From: CAMLOF01 sp966692625
GTDB taxonomy: Bacteria; Pseudomonadota; Gammaproteobacteria; Burkholderiales; Burkholderiaceae_C
Direction: 5' to 3'
NCBI GenBank assembly: GCA_966692625.1
Contig: CBKZAG010000001.1
Coordinates: 1-64,000 of the forward strand
Length of the DNA stretch: 64,000 bases
A program made the translations under genes and the position numbers. This document shows positions 40,688 through 50,305 of the stretch, piece by piece. The notes beneath the pieces are model-generated. The model ran no database searches. It saw only the letters and a program-made list of their open reading frames with translations, and was not told the origin of the DNA. Position 1 is the stretch's first letter, and each line of letters starts with the position of its first letter.

Positions 40688-42424
40688 ATGACCTTAACTC
40701 TCGACAATCTCCGCAGCCGCCGTTGGTTTGCCGCCAACGACATGCGGGGCTTCGCACACCGCCAGCGCATTCAGCAAATGGGTCTGCGCCGGGAAGACGT
40801 GCTGGAGCGGCCCATCGTCGGCATCATCAACACCTGGAGCGACCTTTCCCCGTGCCACGCGCACTTGCGCGAAAGGGCGGAAAGCGTCAAGCGCGGGGTG
40901 TTGATGGCTGGCGGAATGCCCTTCGAGTTGCCTGCAATGAGCCTGGGGGAGGTGATGGTCAAGCCCACCACCATGCTCTACAGAAACTTCCTGGCCATGG
41001 AAGCCGAAGAGCTGCTGCGCTCACTGCCGCTGGACGGCGTGGTGTTGCTCGCCGGGTGCGACAAGACGACACCCGGTACGCTGATGGGCGCGATAAGCGC
41101 GAACCTGCCAACACTGTTTTGTGCTGCGGGCCCGATGTTGAGTGACCGGTACCTCAGACCAGGCGAACCAGCACGGCTCATTGGCGCCGGTACCCACACA
41201 CGCATGTTCTGGGACGAATACCAGGCGGGCAGCATTGATGACGCCGAGTGGGTTCGCCTGGAGGCCAAGATGACACGCTCCCCGGGCACGTGCAACACGA
41301 TGGGGACGGCCAGCACCATGACGGCCATCGTCGAGGCCTTGGGCCTTGCGTTGCCGGGTTCCACCACGATACCGGCGATGGATGCCGGCCACTCCCGGAT
41401 GGCGGCAGACTGCGGCGAACGCATTGTGCAGATGATCTGGGACGACCTGACTCCCTCACGCATCCTGACCCGGGGCGCTTTCGTCAACGCCGCCACCATA
41501 CAGATGGCTCTGGGCGGTTCAACCAACGCCGCAGTGCATGTGATTGCCATGGCGCGGCGCGCCGGTGTCGATTTGAGCCTGGACGATCTGGATGAACTGG
41601 GGCGCCGCATTCCGGTGTTGGCCAACCTGTTTCCCAGCGGCGACCGCCTGATGGAGGATTTCCATTACGCAGGTGGCGTGCCCGCCTTGATGAACCGCAT
41701 GCGCGAGCATCTGTCTCTGGCGGAACTGACGGTCACGGGGCGCACGGTGGCAGAGAACATCGCTGGCCGCGAGTCGCTCGACGACGAGGTGATTCGCCCC
41801 CTGGACCGGCCGGTGAGCACCGCGGGGGCATTGGCCGTGCTGCGCGGCAACCTCGCGCCCGCTGGCGCGGTGATGAAGGCCAGTGCAGCGAGCCCGCAGT
41901 TCCTGCATCACAGGGGCACGGCGCTCGTGTTTGACAACCCGCAAGAGATGGTGGAGCGTTGCGCCGACCCGGAACTGGACTGTGATGAGAACACCGTGCT
42001 CGTCCTGCGCAACGCTGGGCCGGTGGGAGCGCCCGGCATGCCTGAATGGGGCGGACTGCCGATTCCGAAGAAATTGCTCGCGCGCGGTGTGCGTGACATG
42101 GTTCGCATTTCAGACGCACGCATGAGCGGCACGCATTACGGCAGCTGTGTACTGCACGTGAGCCCCGAGAGCGCTGTGGGCGGGCCGCTCGCACTTGTCA
42201 AGAACGGGGACGAGATCGCCATAGACGTGTCGGCGGGCCGTATCGACCTGCTTGTCGAGGACGCGGAGCTCGAGCGCCGCCGTGCCGCCTGGACGCCACC
42301 GGCACGCCCTCACCAAAGGGGCTACATCCGCCTGTACCAGGAGCATGTGACCCAGGCCCACGAAGGCTGCGATTTCGACTTTTTGCAGGGCGACACCCCG
42401 GCGCCCGAGTACCCGATATTTTGA
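40688..42424 (+). CDS. IlvD/Edd-family sugar-acid dehydratase
   Basis: The 578-residue dehydratase has three cysteines for its iron-sulfur cluster, at C56 (SPCHAH), C124 (AGCDKTTPG) and C202 (TCNTMGTAS). The pattern fits aldonate dehydratases such as L-arabinonate or D-xylonate dehydratase, which give 2-keto-3-deoxy acids. Isoleucine biosynthesis is unlikely given the sugar ABC transporter, aldolase and lactonase in the same operon. ATG 40688 is chosen; an earlier in-frame start would include the operator. Confidence 0.88.
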   Translation: MTLTLDNLRSRRWFAANDMRGFAHRQRIQQMGLRREDVLERPIVGIINTWSDLSPCHAHLRERAESVKRGVLMAGGMPFELPAMSLGEVMVKPTTMLYRNFLAMEAEELLRSLPLDGVVLLAGCDKTTPGTLMGAISANLPTLFCAAGPMLSDRYLRPGEPARLIGAGTHTRMFWDEYQAGSIDDAEWVRLEAKMTRSPGTCNTMGTASTMTAIVEALGLALPGSTTIPAMDAGHSRMAADCGERIVQMIWDDLTPSRILTRGAFVNAATIQMALGGSTNAAVHVIAMARRAGVDLSLDDLDELGRRIPVLANLFPSGDRLMEDFHYAGGVPALMNRMREHLSLAELTVTGRTVAENIAGRESLDDEVIRPLDRPVSTAGALAVLRGNLAPAGAVMKASAASPQFLHHRGTALVFDNPQEMVERCADPELDCDENTVLVLRNAGPVGAPGMPEWGGLPIPKKLLARGVRDMVRISDARMSGTHYGSCVLHVSPESAVGGPLALVKNGDEIAIDVSAGRIDLLVEDAELERRRAAWTPPARPHQRGYIRLYQEHVTQAHEGCDFDFLQGDTPAPEYPIF

Positions 42425-42434
42425 AAGCACGCTG

Positions 42435-43235
42435 ATGAACGCATTTCAAGAACTGATGGCCCATGCCGCAACGCGGCCGCCGGTGGGCACCTGGCTGATG
42501 TCGGCCAGCCCGATCGTCTGCGAGGCGATGGGCTGCGCGGGCTTTGACTGGGGCGTGGTGGACATGGAGCACACGCCGCTGGACATGATGGAGGTCGTCC
42601 ACATGCTGCAGGCTTTGGCAGCAACGCCAATGAAGCCTGTGGTGCGGGTGCCCTGGAACGATCGCGTGACCATCAAGCGCGTGCTCGATGCAGGCGCCGC
42701 CACATTGCTCGTGCCGTTCGTGCAGGACGCCGAAGAGGCGCGGGCAGCGGTGGCCGCCACCCGGTACCCGCCTGAAGGATGCCGTGGGGTCGCGGGGATG
42801 AGCCGGGCATCGCGCTTTGGCACGGCCCAGGCTTACGTGGCCACGGCCAACCGCAGCATCGGCGTGATCGTTCAGCTGGAAACAGCCGAGGCCATCGGCA
42901 AGCTGGACGAGATTGCCCAGGTCGAGGGAGTGGATGCCTTGTTCATCGGCCCTGGCGACCTTTCGGCCACCATGGGATTGCCGGGCCAGCTCACTCACCC
43001 GCGCGTGCTTGCGTTGACGGCAGACGCCGTGCGCCGAGCCAAGGCGCTGGGCAAACCGATCGGAACGGTGGGTGGAACACCGGAAGTGGTGCGGGAATAC
43101 CTCGCCATGGGATTTGATTTCGTCGCCATTGCATCGGATCTTGGTTTGCTGATGCGCAGTGCGCAGAGCGCGTTGTCCGCGCTGCGCGGAACTGGCACCT
43201 CCGAAACCCCGCAAACCTCTCAAGGAGCTTACTGA
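42435..43235 (+). CDS. HpcH/HpaI-family 2-keto-3-deoxy-acid aldolase
   Basis: The 266-residue class II pyruvate aldolase shows the catalytic histidine in VVDMEH (H46), PVVRVP, the metal ligand in QLETAEAI, and FIGPGDLSATMG. It would cleave the product of the upstream dehydratase to pyruvate and a short aldehyde. It differs from the siderophore citrate synthase at 12718, which belongs to the same superfamily. It begins 10 bases after the dehydratase and its stop overlaps the next start (TGATG). Confidence 0.88.
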   Translation: MNAFQELMAHAATRPPVGTWLMSASPIVCEAMGCAGFDWGVVDMEHTPLDMMEVVHMLQALAATPMKPVVRVPWNDRVTIKRVLDAGAATLLVPFVQDAEEARAAVAATRYPPEGCRGVAGMSRASRFGTAQAYVATANRSIGVIVQLETAEAIGKLDEIAQVEGVDALFIGPGDLSATMGLPGQLTHPRVLALTADAVRRAKALGKPIGTVGGTPEVVREYLAMGFDFVAIASDLGLLMRSAQSALSALRGTGTSETPQTSQGAY

Positions 43236-44302
43236 TGGCAGCCGTAGAACTGCGCCAGGTCGTGAAGAACTACGACGGCAAAAACAATGTGATCCACGGT
43301 ATCGACCTGGAAATTCGCCAGGGCGAATTCGTGGTCTTCGTGGGCCCTTCCGGTTGCGGCAAGAGCACGCTGCTGCGGATGATCGCAGGCCTGGAGTCGA
43401 TCTCGGGCGGGGAAGTGCGCATCGGCGGGCAGGTCGTCAACGACAGGCCGCCACGTTCGCGCGACATCGCCATGGTGTTCCAGGACTATGCGCTGTACCC
43501 CCACAAGTCGCTCTACGACAACATGGCGTTTGGTCTGCGCCTGCGCAAGACGCCTGAAGACGAGATCAAACGGCGGGTGATGGACGCCGCGCGCCTGCTG
43601 CGGATCGACCACATGCTGGACCGCAAGCCGGCCGCACTTTCCGGCGGCCAGCGCCAGCGGGTTGCCATCGGGCGAGCCATCGTGCGGCAGCCAGCCGTGT
43701 TCCTGTTCGACGAACCCCTGTCCAACCTCGATGCCCAGCTGCGGCACGAGATGCGTACCGAGATCAAGCGCCTGCACCAACGCCTTGGCGCAACGATGAT
43801 TTACGTGACCCACGACCAGGTGGAGGCGATGACGCTGGCCGACCGCATCGCCGTTTTGAGTGCCGGGCACAAGATGCAGTACGACACGCCCGACGCCATC
43901 TACAACCGGCCAGCCGCCTTGTTCGTCGCAGGGTTCACCGGTGCGCCGCCCATGAACCTGGTGGACGCCATGGTGGCCGACGGGCACGCGGAACTGGGCG
44001 CTGGCGTGCGCCTGCCGCTGCCGTCCCGCCTTGCTGGCCGTGGCGGCCCGGCCAAGCTTGGGATACGTCCCGAGAACCTGCGCCTGACACCCGAGCAAGG
44101 CGACGTGAATCTGGCTGCGACCGTGTCCCTGCTCGAACCGCTGGGGGCCGAAACGCTGGTGACGCTCAAGGCCGGAGCCACTGAAATGATCGCTCGCTTG
44201 CCAGCTTCTTTCCGCGAGGCACCGGGCACCCAGTTGGCGCTCAACCTCAACCCCGAGCACTTGCATCTGTTCCACCCGGACAGCGGCGAGGCACTAGTCT
44301 GA
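43235..44302 (+). CDS. Sugar ABC transporter ATPase (MalK/UgpC family)
   Basis: The 355-residue product has Walker A GPSGCGKSTLL, signature LSGGQRQRVAIGRAIVR, Walker B VFLFDEPLSNLD and a C-terminal TOBE/OB regulatory domain (about 240-355). It is the energy-coupling subunit for the binding protein and two permeases encoded next, a carbohydrate uptake type 1 system. Confidence 0.94.
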   Translation: MAAVELRQVVKNYDGKNNVIHGIDLEIRQGEFVVFVGPSGCGKSTLLRMIAGLESISGGEVRIGGQVVNDRPPRSRDIAMVFQDYALYPHKSLYDNMAFGLRLRKTPEDEIKRRVMDAARLLRIDHMLDRKPAALSGGQRQRVAIGRAIVRQPAVFLFDEPLSNLDAQLRHEMRTEIKRLHQRLGATMIYVTHDQVEAMTLADRIAVLSAGHKMQYDTPDAIYNRPAALFVAGFTGAPPMNLVDAMVADGHAELGAGVRLPLPSRLAGRGGPAKLGIRPENLRLTPEQGDVNLAATVSLLEPLGAETLVTLKAGATEMIARLPASFREAPGTQLALNLNPEHLHLFHPDSGEALV

Positions 44303-44327
44303 CCAACCACCACCGAAGGAGACGATG

Positions 44328-45599
44328 ATGCAAAGACGACACAAGCTTCTGGCGCTGTTGAGTGCCACACTTCTGACCGCAGTGCTGCCCCCGGCCGTCG
44401 CGCAGGGCGAGACCCGGCTGCGAGCCTTCGCTGGCGGTTCGGGCCAGCGGCCTGACCTGATGCGCAAGCTGTTCGATCAGTACCAGGCAAAAAACCCCGG
44501 CGTCAAGATTGACGTGGAGACAGGGGGCGCCACCTCGGAACTGCAGCGCCAGTACCTGAGCACGGTGCTCAACGCCAAAGACTCCGCGATTGACCTGTTC
44601 ATGATCGACATCGTGAACCCGGCCCAATACGTGGGTGCTGGCTGGATCGAGCCGCTCAACGCCTACCTGGGCGATCCGGCCGTCGCCATGAAACCGTACC
44701 TGCCAGCCTATGCGGCCGCAAACGTCATCGACGGCAAGATTGCCGCCATGCCGGCATTTGCCGATGCAATGTTCATGTACTACCGGCGCGACCTGCTTGA
44801 GAAATACAAGCTGCCTGAGCCGAAGACATGGGACGAACTGGCCGTTTCGGCGCGCAAGATCCAGCAAGGGGAGGGCGATCCCAATCTGCAGGGGCTGTCC
44901 ATCCAGGGCGCGCCGATCGAAGGGGCCGTCTGCACCTTCATGCTTCCCTATTGGAGCCTGGGCAAGGAGCTGAACGACGCGGCCGGCAAGCTGACCCTGG
45001 ACAAGGCCGCAGCCGCCAAGGGGCTGAACCAGTGGCTGACGCTGGTTGACCAAGGCGTCATCAAGAAGAACGTCGCCGAGGTCAAGACCCCCGACACGGT
45101 CAACGAGTTCAAGGCGGGCCAGGTGGTATTCGCCATCAACTGGGGCTTTGCGTGGGACCGCTTCAAGGACGACACCGACAGCAAGGTCTCTGGCAAGGTT
45201 GGGGTGATGGCTTTGCCCGCCATGACCGGTGGCAAGAGCGCGACCTGCGTGGGCGGGTGGCAATGGGCGGTGAGCGCCTTTAGCAAGAACAAGGCCGAAG
45301 CGGCCAAGCTGGTGAAGTTCCTGGCCAGCCCGGAGGCGAGCAAGTTCCTGGCCATTGAGGGCTCGCTGCTGCCAACCGCGATTCCGGTATATGAAGACCC
45401 CGAAGTCCAGAAGGCCGTGCCCTGGTTCAAAGATGCAGCCCCCGTTGTGGTGGCGGGCCGCAGCCGCCCGCAGTCGCGTGATTACGGCCAGGTCAGCGAT
45501 GTGATACGGACCACGACCAGCGCGGTGCTGGCACGCACGAAGAAGCCGGACGAAGGTGTGGCTGAAATCGAGGGGCGCCTGCGGCGCGTGATGCGGTGA
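44328..45599 (+). CDS. Sugar ABC transporter substrate-binding protein
   Basis: The 423-residue product is a cluster B carbohydrate-binding protein with a cleavable signal peptide (about 1-25, ending PPAVA). Its mature part starts with GETRLRAFAGGSGQRPDLM. A second ATG lies at 44325, but 44328 sits at better distance from AAGGAG. The ligand is probably a pentose or deoxy-sugar given the neighbouring catabolic genes. Its stop overlaps the GTG alternative start of the permease. Confidence 0.92.
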   Translation: MQRRHKLLALLSATLLTAVLPPAVAQGETRLRAFAGGSGQRPDLMRKLFDQYQAKNPGVKIDVETGGATSELQRQYLSTVLNAKDSAIDLFMIDIVNPAQYVGAGWIEPLNAYLGDPAVAMKPYLPAYAAANVIDGKIAAMPAFADAMFMYYRRDLLEKYKLPEPKTWDELAVSARKIQQGEGDPNLQGLSIQGAPIEGAVCTFMLPYWSLGKELNDAAGKLTLDKAAAAKGLNQWLTLVDQGVIKKNVAEVKTPDTVNEFKAGQVVFAINWGFAWDRFKDDTDSKVSGKVGVMALPAMTGGKSATCVGGWQWAVSAFSKNKAEAAKLVKFLASPEASKFLAIEGSLLPTAIPVYEDPEVQKAVPWFKDAAPVVVAGRSRPQSRDYGQVSDVIRTTTSAVLARTKKPDEGVAEIEGRLRRVMR

Positions 45600-45601
45600 A
45601 G

Positions 45602-46528
45602 ATGAACGACAGCGGTTTGGCTGGGCACGAGGCACGCATGAGCACATTCGAACGGCTGAAGGACCCGAGCGACAAGGCCCTGGCCTTCATGCTGCTCGCG
45701 CCTGCCTTCGTGCTGCTGGCCCTGATTGTGGTCTACCCGATAGGGCGGCTGATCTGGAACAGCTTCTTCGATCTGCGCCTGTCGGGGGGAACTGGCGCAC
45801 AGTTCGTCGGCCTGGAAAACTACGTGATGGTGCTGCAGGACCATGACTTCTGGAATGCGACCTGGAACACGGTTCTCATCACGCTGATCACCGTGCCTGG
45901 CGCACTGGTGGCCGGGCTGGGTCTGGCCCTGCTGGCCAACCTGCCGTTCAGGCGCCAGTGGCCGGTGCGCCTGGCGCTGTTGCTGCCGTGGGCCCTGCCG
46001 CTGGCGTTTGCGGGTCTGATCTTCGCGTGGTTCTTTCACTCCGAATATGGCGTGGTCAACGACGTCGCTCGCCGCCTGGGCCAGTCGGAGCCTCGGATGT
46101 GGCTGCTGGAACCCGATTGGGCATTCGCGGCGATCTGCCTGACGATCATCTGGAAGACCAGCTCCTTCATGGCGTTGATCCTGCTGGCGGGCCTGCAGAT
46201 GATCCCGAAGTCTCTGTACGAAGCAGCAGAGGTGGACGGCGCATCCAAATGGCAACAGTTCTGGCAGATCACGATCCCGATGCTGATGCCATCGATCATC
46301 GTCGCGCTGATCTTCCGCACCATCACGGCGCTGCAGACTTTTGACATCCCGTACACGATGACCAAGGGCGGTCCGGGCAACGCAACCGAAACCCTGGCCA
46401 TGCTGATCCACAAGACAACGATCGACTACCTCGACGTTGGCTACGGCTCGACGCTGGCGGTGTTCATGTTTGTGCTGTCGCTGTTCGTGACCGGCTTTTA
46501 CCTCAAGCGCATAGGACGCAACGCATGA
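45602..46528 (+). CDS. Sugar ABC transporter permease 1 (UgpA/MalF type)
   Basis: The 308-residue product has six hydrophobic segments and the coupling EAA loop (YEAAEVDGASKWQQFWQITIPML). Possible starts are GTG 45596, ATG 45602 and ATG 45638; the last has the better ribosome binding site GAGG, so the N-terminus is uncertain by up to 14 residues. It overlaps the second permease by four bases. Confidence 0.9.
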   Translation: MNDSGLAGHEARMSTFERLKDPSDKALAFMLLAPAFVLLALIVVYPIGRLIWNSFFDLRLSGGTGAQFVGLENYVMVLQDHDFWNATWNTVLITLITVPGALVAGLGLALLANLPFRRQWPVRLALLLPWALPLAFAGLIFAWFFHSEYGVVNDVARRLGQSEPRMWLLEPDWAFAAICLTIIWKTSSFMALILLAGLQMIPKSLYEAAEVDGASKWQQFWQITIPMLMPSIIVALIFRTITALQTFDIPYTMTKGGPGNATETLAMLIHKTTIDYLDVGYGSTLAVFMFVLSLFVTGFYLKRIGRNA

Positions 46529-47355
46529 ACAAGCTCTTCGAGGGGCGCTCGCTGCGCCTGATCGCTGCCGGGATCGTCGTGGTCAACGGCTTCTTCCCGG
46601 CCGTGTGGATCCTGCTGACTTCGCTCAAGACCGAGGCGGAGCTGGTGAGCAAGCCCATCACCTACCTGCCGCACCAGTTGGTGCTGTCGAACTACGTGCA
46701 GGCGTTCACCGACCAGCCGCTGCTCAAGTACCTGGGCAACAGCTTGATCGTCGCTGTGCTGTCCACCCTGGTGGCACTCACGGTTGCTGCGTTTGCGGCC
46801 TACGCCATTGCCCGGCTGAACCTCCGGCACCGGCAGCTGATCCTGACCTGCATCGTTGCATCCAGCATGTTCCCGCTGGTGACGCTGCTGGTGCCGATCT
46901 TCGAGACCATGCGCAACCTCAACCTGCTCAACACCTACACCGCCCTGGTCTTGCCTTACACGGTGTTGAGCTTGCCCGTCTGCACCTTGGTCTTGGTGAG
47001 CTTCTTTCAAAGCATCCCGAAAGACCTTGAGAACGCAGCCATGATCGACGGCTGCACCCGCATCGGCGCGTTGTGGCGCGTGGTCGTGCCGCTGGCAGCG
47101 CCTGGGGTGTTCACGGCAGGCATTCTGGCTTTCGTCAATGCATGGGACGAATTCCTGCTCGCGCTCTCGCTGAACGCCAGCGCCGGAATGCGCACGCTCC
47201 CGGTGGGCATCTCACTGTACCAGGGGGAATTCACCTTCCCATGGCCAGTCATTTCGGCGGCGCTCGTGGTGGCCATCGTGCCCATCGCGGTGCTGATCGC
47301 CTTGTTCCAGGAACGCGTGGTAGGCGGGCTGACCCAGGGCGGCCTCAAAGGCTGA
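46525..47355 (+). CDS. Sugar ABC transporter permease 2 (UgpE/MalG type)
   Basis: The 276-residue product has six hydrophobic segments and the EAA loop (ENAAMIDGCTRIGALWRVVVPLAAPG). It starts within the stop of permease 1 (ATGA). The two permeases form the channel served by the upstream ATPase and binding protein. Confidence 0.93.
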   Translation: MNKLFEGRSLRLIAAGIVVVNGFFPAVWILLTSLKTEAELVSKPITYLPHQLVLSNYVQAFTDQPLLKYLGNSLIVAVLSTLVALTVAAFAAYAIARLNLRHRQLILTCIVASSMFPLVTLLVPIFETMRNLNLLNTYTALVLPYTVLSLPVCTLVLVSFFQSIPKDLENAAMIDGCTRIGALWRVVVPLAAPGVFTAGILAFVNAWDEFLLALSLNASAGMRTLPVGISLYQGEFTFPWPVISAALVVAIVPIAVLIALFQERVVGGLTQGGLKG

Positions 47356-47403
47356 GCCCACACCTACCCAATTCATCAACACGGTAAGAGACAGAGGAAA
47401 ACC

Positions 47404-48519
47404 ATGTCGCAAACACTTCGTTACGGCATCATTGGCTGCGGCAGCATGGGCCGCGAACATATCGAGAACCTGCGTGCCATGGGGGGTGCGGAAGTCACAG
47501 CCATTGCCGACCCCCACGGCCCCAGCCGCGAGGCAGCGCTGGCCATACTGCCCCCTGGCGTACAGGTGTTCGAACACTACCAGCCACTGCTCGACAGCGG
47601 TCTGTGCGACGCTGTAGTGATTGCGACACCCAACTTCACGCACATCGAAATCATGCGCGCCGCGCTGCAGACGGAGCTGCACATTCTGGTCGAGAAGCCA
47701 TTGGTGACGCGCATTGAGGATGGGCTGGAGATGATGTCCCTGGCCAGCCGCCGCAAGGCCATGGTGTGGGTGGCGCAGGAATACCGCTACATGCCGCCAG
47801 TGGCCGAGATGATTCGCATGGCACACGAAGGCGCCATTGGGCGGCTCCACCAGGTTGCGATCCGCGAGCACCGCGAGCCCTTTTACCCCAAGGTGGGCGA
47901 CTGGAACCGGTTCAGCGCCAACACCGGCGGCACCCTGGTCGAGAAATGCTGCCACTACTTCAACCTCATGGACCTGATCCTGCGCGAAAAACCCGTGCGC
48001 GTGTTCGCATCGGGCGGTCAGCGTGTCAACCACCTGAACGAAGAGTACGGCGGCCGCAGACCCGACATCCTGGACAGCGCCTACGTGATCGTGGAATACG
48101 GCAGCGGTGCGCGCGCCATGCTGGACCTGTGCATGTTCGCCGAGAACTCGATCGACAACGAACACATCGTGGTGGTCGGCGATGAGGGCAAGCTGGAGTC
48201 ACTGCTGCCTTCTCTGACGCTGCGCTACGGCCGCCGCGAAGACTGGGGCCGTCGTGAAGTGTGGGGGCAGCCTTCAGGCACTGGCAAGGGCGTGGCAGTG
48301 CGCCGCGTCTGGGACACCAACATCAAGTACCCCGGTCAGCATTTCGGTGCTTCGTATATCGAACACCAGCATTTCTCGGACGCAATACGCCACGGCAGGC
48401 CAGCGGAAGTCACCTTGGAGGAGGGCTTGCGCAGCGTCGCAACAGGACTGGCTGCCCACCGCAGCATCGAGCTCGGCCGAGCTGTCGAACTCAGCGAAGT
48501 CCTGCCGGCCGGTTGGTGA
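47404..48519 (+). CDS. Gfo/Idh/MocA-family oxidoreductase
   Basis: The 371-residue NAD(P)-binding oxidoreductase has an N-terminal Rossmann motif GIIGCGSMGREHIENL and a sugar-dehydrogenase catalytic region with EKPLVTR and GTLVEKCCHYFNLMD. The family often oxidises sugars at C1 or other positions. It may be the first oxidising enzyme of the pathway, or it may act alongside the later SDR. A 48-base gap separates it from the permease. Confidence 0.88.
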   Translation: MSQTLRYGIIGCGSMGREHIENLRAMGGAEVTAIADPHGPSREAALAILPPGVQVFEHYQPLLDSGLCDAVVIATPNFTHIEIMRAALQTELHILVEKPLVTRIEDGLEMMSLASRRKAMVWVAQEYRYMPPVAEMIRMAHEGAIGRLHQVAIREHREPFYPKVGDWNRFSANTGGTLVEKCCHYFNLMDLILREKPVRVFASGGQRVNHLNEEYGGRRPDILDSAYVIVEYGSGARAMLDLCMFAENSIDNEHIVVVGDEGKLESLLPSLTLRYGRREDWGRREVWGQPSGTGKGVAVRRVWDTNIKYPGQHFGASYIEHQHFSDAIRHGRPAEVTLEEGLRSVATGLAAHRSIELGRAVELSEVLPAGW

Positions 48520-48539
48520 GCCCGGCAGACGTTTGCGCG

Positions 48540-49412
48540 ATGGACAGCATCAACCAGGGGCACACGCTCATTGCAGGGGATCTGCGTGCCGTGGTGCGGG
48601 CGGACCTGGGTGGCAGCCTGGCCGGTCTGTGGCACGGCCAAACCCCTGTGTTGCGCTCCGTCGAGGCCGCCGCGCTGCAGGGGCCGCGTCAGTCGGCCTG
48701 TTTTCCGCTCATACCCTATTCGAACCGGCTGGGCTGGCGCCGCTTCATGTGGCAGGGGCATGAATACACCACGGCGCCGAATTTTGAAGGCAGCCCGCAT
48801 TCATTGCATGGTGTGGGCTGGCAACGGCCATGGCAGGCGGTGGTCTGCACCAGCAGTGCCATGACCCTGCGCATGCGACACCTGCCTGACGCCGATTGGC
48901 CATTTGCGTTCGATGCCGAACAGCGCCTGGTGCTCACGCCCCGGTCGTTGCGCATGGAACTCGACATGACCAACACGGACAAGGTGCCTCAACCGGCAGG
49001 GCTGGGCTGGCACCCTTACTTCCCCAAGCGAGCCGCGAGCTGCGTGGACATACGCGTCAACAGCCGCTGGGAAGCCGATGCCACGTTGCTGCCGACGCAC
49101 GCCGTCGATCAACCGGCGTTGCGGGGCAGGGTGGACGCGATGAACTTCGACCACTGCTTTGGCGGCTGGAATGGCACGGCGCTGATCGAGGACGCGGAAC
49201 TGATGGTTCGGCTGTCGGCCAGTGTGCCGTGGCTGGTCGTCTTCACCCCGCCCGCCCAGCCTCACTTCTGCGTCGAGCCAGTCAGCCACGTGAACGACGC
49301 CATCCACGCGCCGGATCCGGCCGCGCACGGGCTGGTGACCTTGCCCCCGGGCAAAACGCTGAGTGCCTGGATGACCCTGGACATCGAACCCCAAGCAAGG
49401 AGCGCGTCTTGA
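48540..49412 (+). CDS. Aldose 1-epimerase family protein
   Basis: The 290-residue product is a galactose mutarotase-like fold. The catalytic histidines are seen in HSLHGVGWQ and GLGWHPYFP, and a glutamate in CVEPVSHVND. It interconverts anomers so that the dehydrogenase and lactonase can work in sequence. GTG 48516, overlapping the upstream stop, is an alternative start that would add eight residues. Confidence 0.85.
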   Translation: MDSINQGHTLIAGDLRAVVRADLGGSLAGLWHGQTPVLRSVEAAALQGPRQSACFPLIPYSNRLGWRRFMWQGHEYTTAPNFEGSPHSLHGVGWQRPWQAVVCTSSAMTLRMRHLPDADWPFAFDAEQRLVLTPRSLRMELDMTNTDKVPQPAGLGWHPYFPKRAASCVDIRVNSRWEADATLLPTHAVDQPALRGRVDAMNFDHCFGGWNGTALIEDAELMVRLSASVPWLVVFTPPAQPHFCVEPVSHVNDAIHAPDPAAHGLVTLPPGKTLSAWMTLDIEPQARSAS

Positions 49413-50305
49413 ACATCGAACCCCTGCCGGTTGCAGCCAGCCTGCTTGGCGAGTCGCCGCTGTGGCATCCACTGGAAAAAACGCTTTACTGGTGCGACAT
49501 ACCCGGCCGCCGGCTGCACCGCTACGACCCGGCCAACGGCCAGCACACCGAGTGGGACTTTGAGCACGACCTGGGGTGTTGCGCCGCGTGCGACGACGGC
49601 ACCCTCATCGTCGCCCAGCGTGACGGGCTGATTCGGCTCAACCCTGCTGACGGGACGCGCTCATTGCTGGCACGTGCTCCCTACGACACGGCGGTAGAAC
49701 GCTTCAACGACGGCAAGACCGACGCCCAAGGGCGTTTTTGGGTAGGCACCATCTACGAGCCGCGCGACGCTGCCCGGGCATCACTCTACCGGCTGGACGC
49801 CGGTGGGCTGCAGCAGGTGGCGGACGGCATCACCACCAGCAACGGCCTGGCCTGGAGCCCGGACGGGCGCACCATGTACTGGGCCGATACCAAGGCCCAT
49901 CAAATCACCGCCTGGGACTTCGACCCCGGCACAGGTATGCCGTCAAACCGCCGTCTTTACGCGGCATTCGCCACACCCGAGGCAGATGCGTCCCCAGACA
50001 ACTACGGGGGGCGGCCCGACGGCGCCGCAGTTGATGCCGAGGGCTGCTACTGGGTGGCGATGTTCGAGGGCGCCCGGATCTTGCGGCTGTCGCCCCAGGG
50101 TGAAGTTCTGCAGACCGTCAGACTGCCCGTGCACTGCCCGACGATGCCGTGCTTCGGCGGCCCGGACTTGCGCACCCTCTACATCACCACCGCGCGCGAC
50201 AAGCGGCCTGCGGCGGAACTGGCAGCCATGCCCCTGTCCGGCCGCGTGCTTCAGATGCGCGTGGACGTTCCCGGATTGCCTGCAAACCTTGTGAGAACAT
50301 CATGA
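49409..50305 (+). CDS. SMP-30/gluconolactonase-family sugar lactonase
   Basis: The 298-residue six-bladed propeller has metal ligands E15 (LLGESPLWH), N in TTSNGLAWSPDG and D in GGRPDGAAVDAEG. It hydrolyses aldonolactones to acids that feed the dehydratase. The start is TTG at 49409, overlapping the epimerase stop, with AAGGAG upstream. Confidence 0.88.
   Translation: MNIEPLPVAASLLGESPLWHPLEKTLYWCDIPGRRLHRYDPANGQHTEWDFEHDLGCCAACDDGTLIVAQRDGLIRLNPADGTRSLLARAPYDTAVERFNDGKTDAQGRFWVGTIYEPRDAARASLYRLDAGGLQQVADGITTSNGLAWSPDGRTMYWADTKAHQITAWDFDPGTGMPSNRRLYAAFATPEADASPDNYGGRPDGAAVDAEGCYWVAMFEGARILRLSPQGEVLQTVRLPVHCPTMPCFGGPDLRTLYITTARDKRPAAELAAMPLSGRVLQMRVDVPGLPANLVRTS

Noticed and set aside
44247..45647. 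Minus-strand open frame of 466 codons over the sugar-binding protein gene
   Set aside because: It is antisense to a well-supported binding protein. Composition is typical of a shadow frame.
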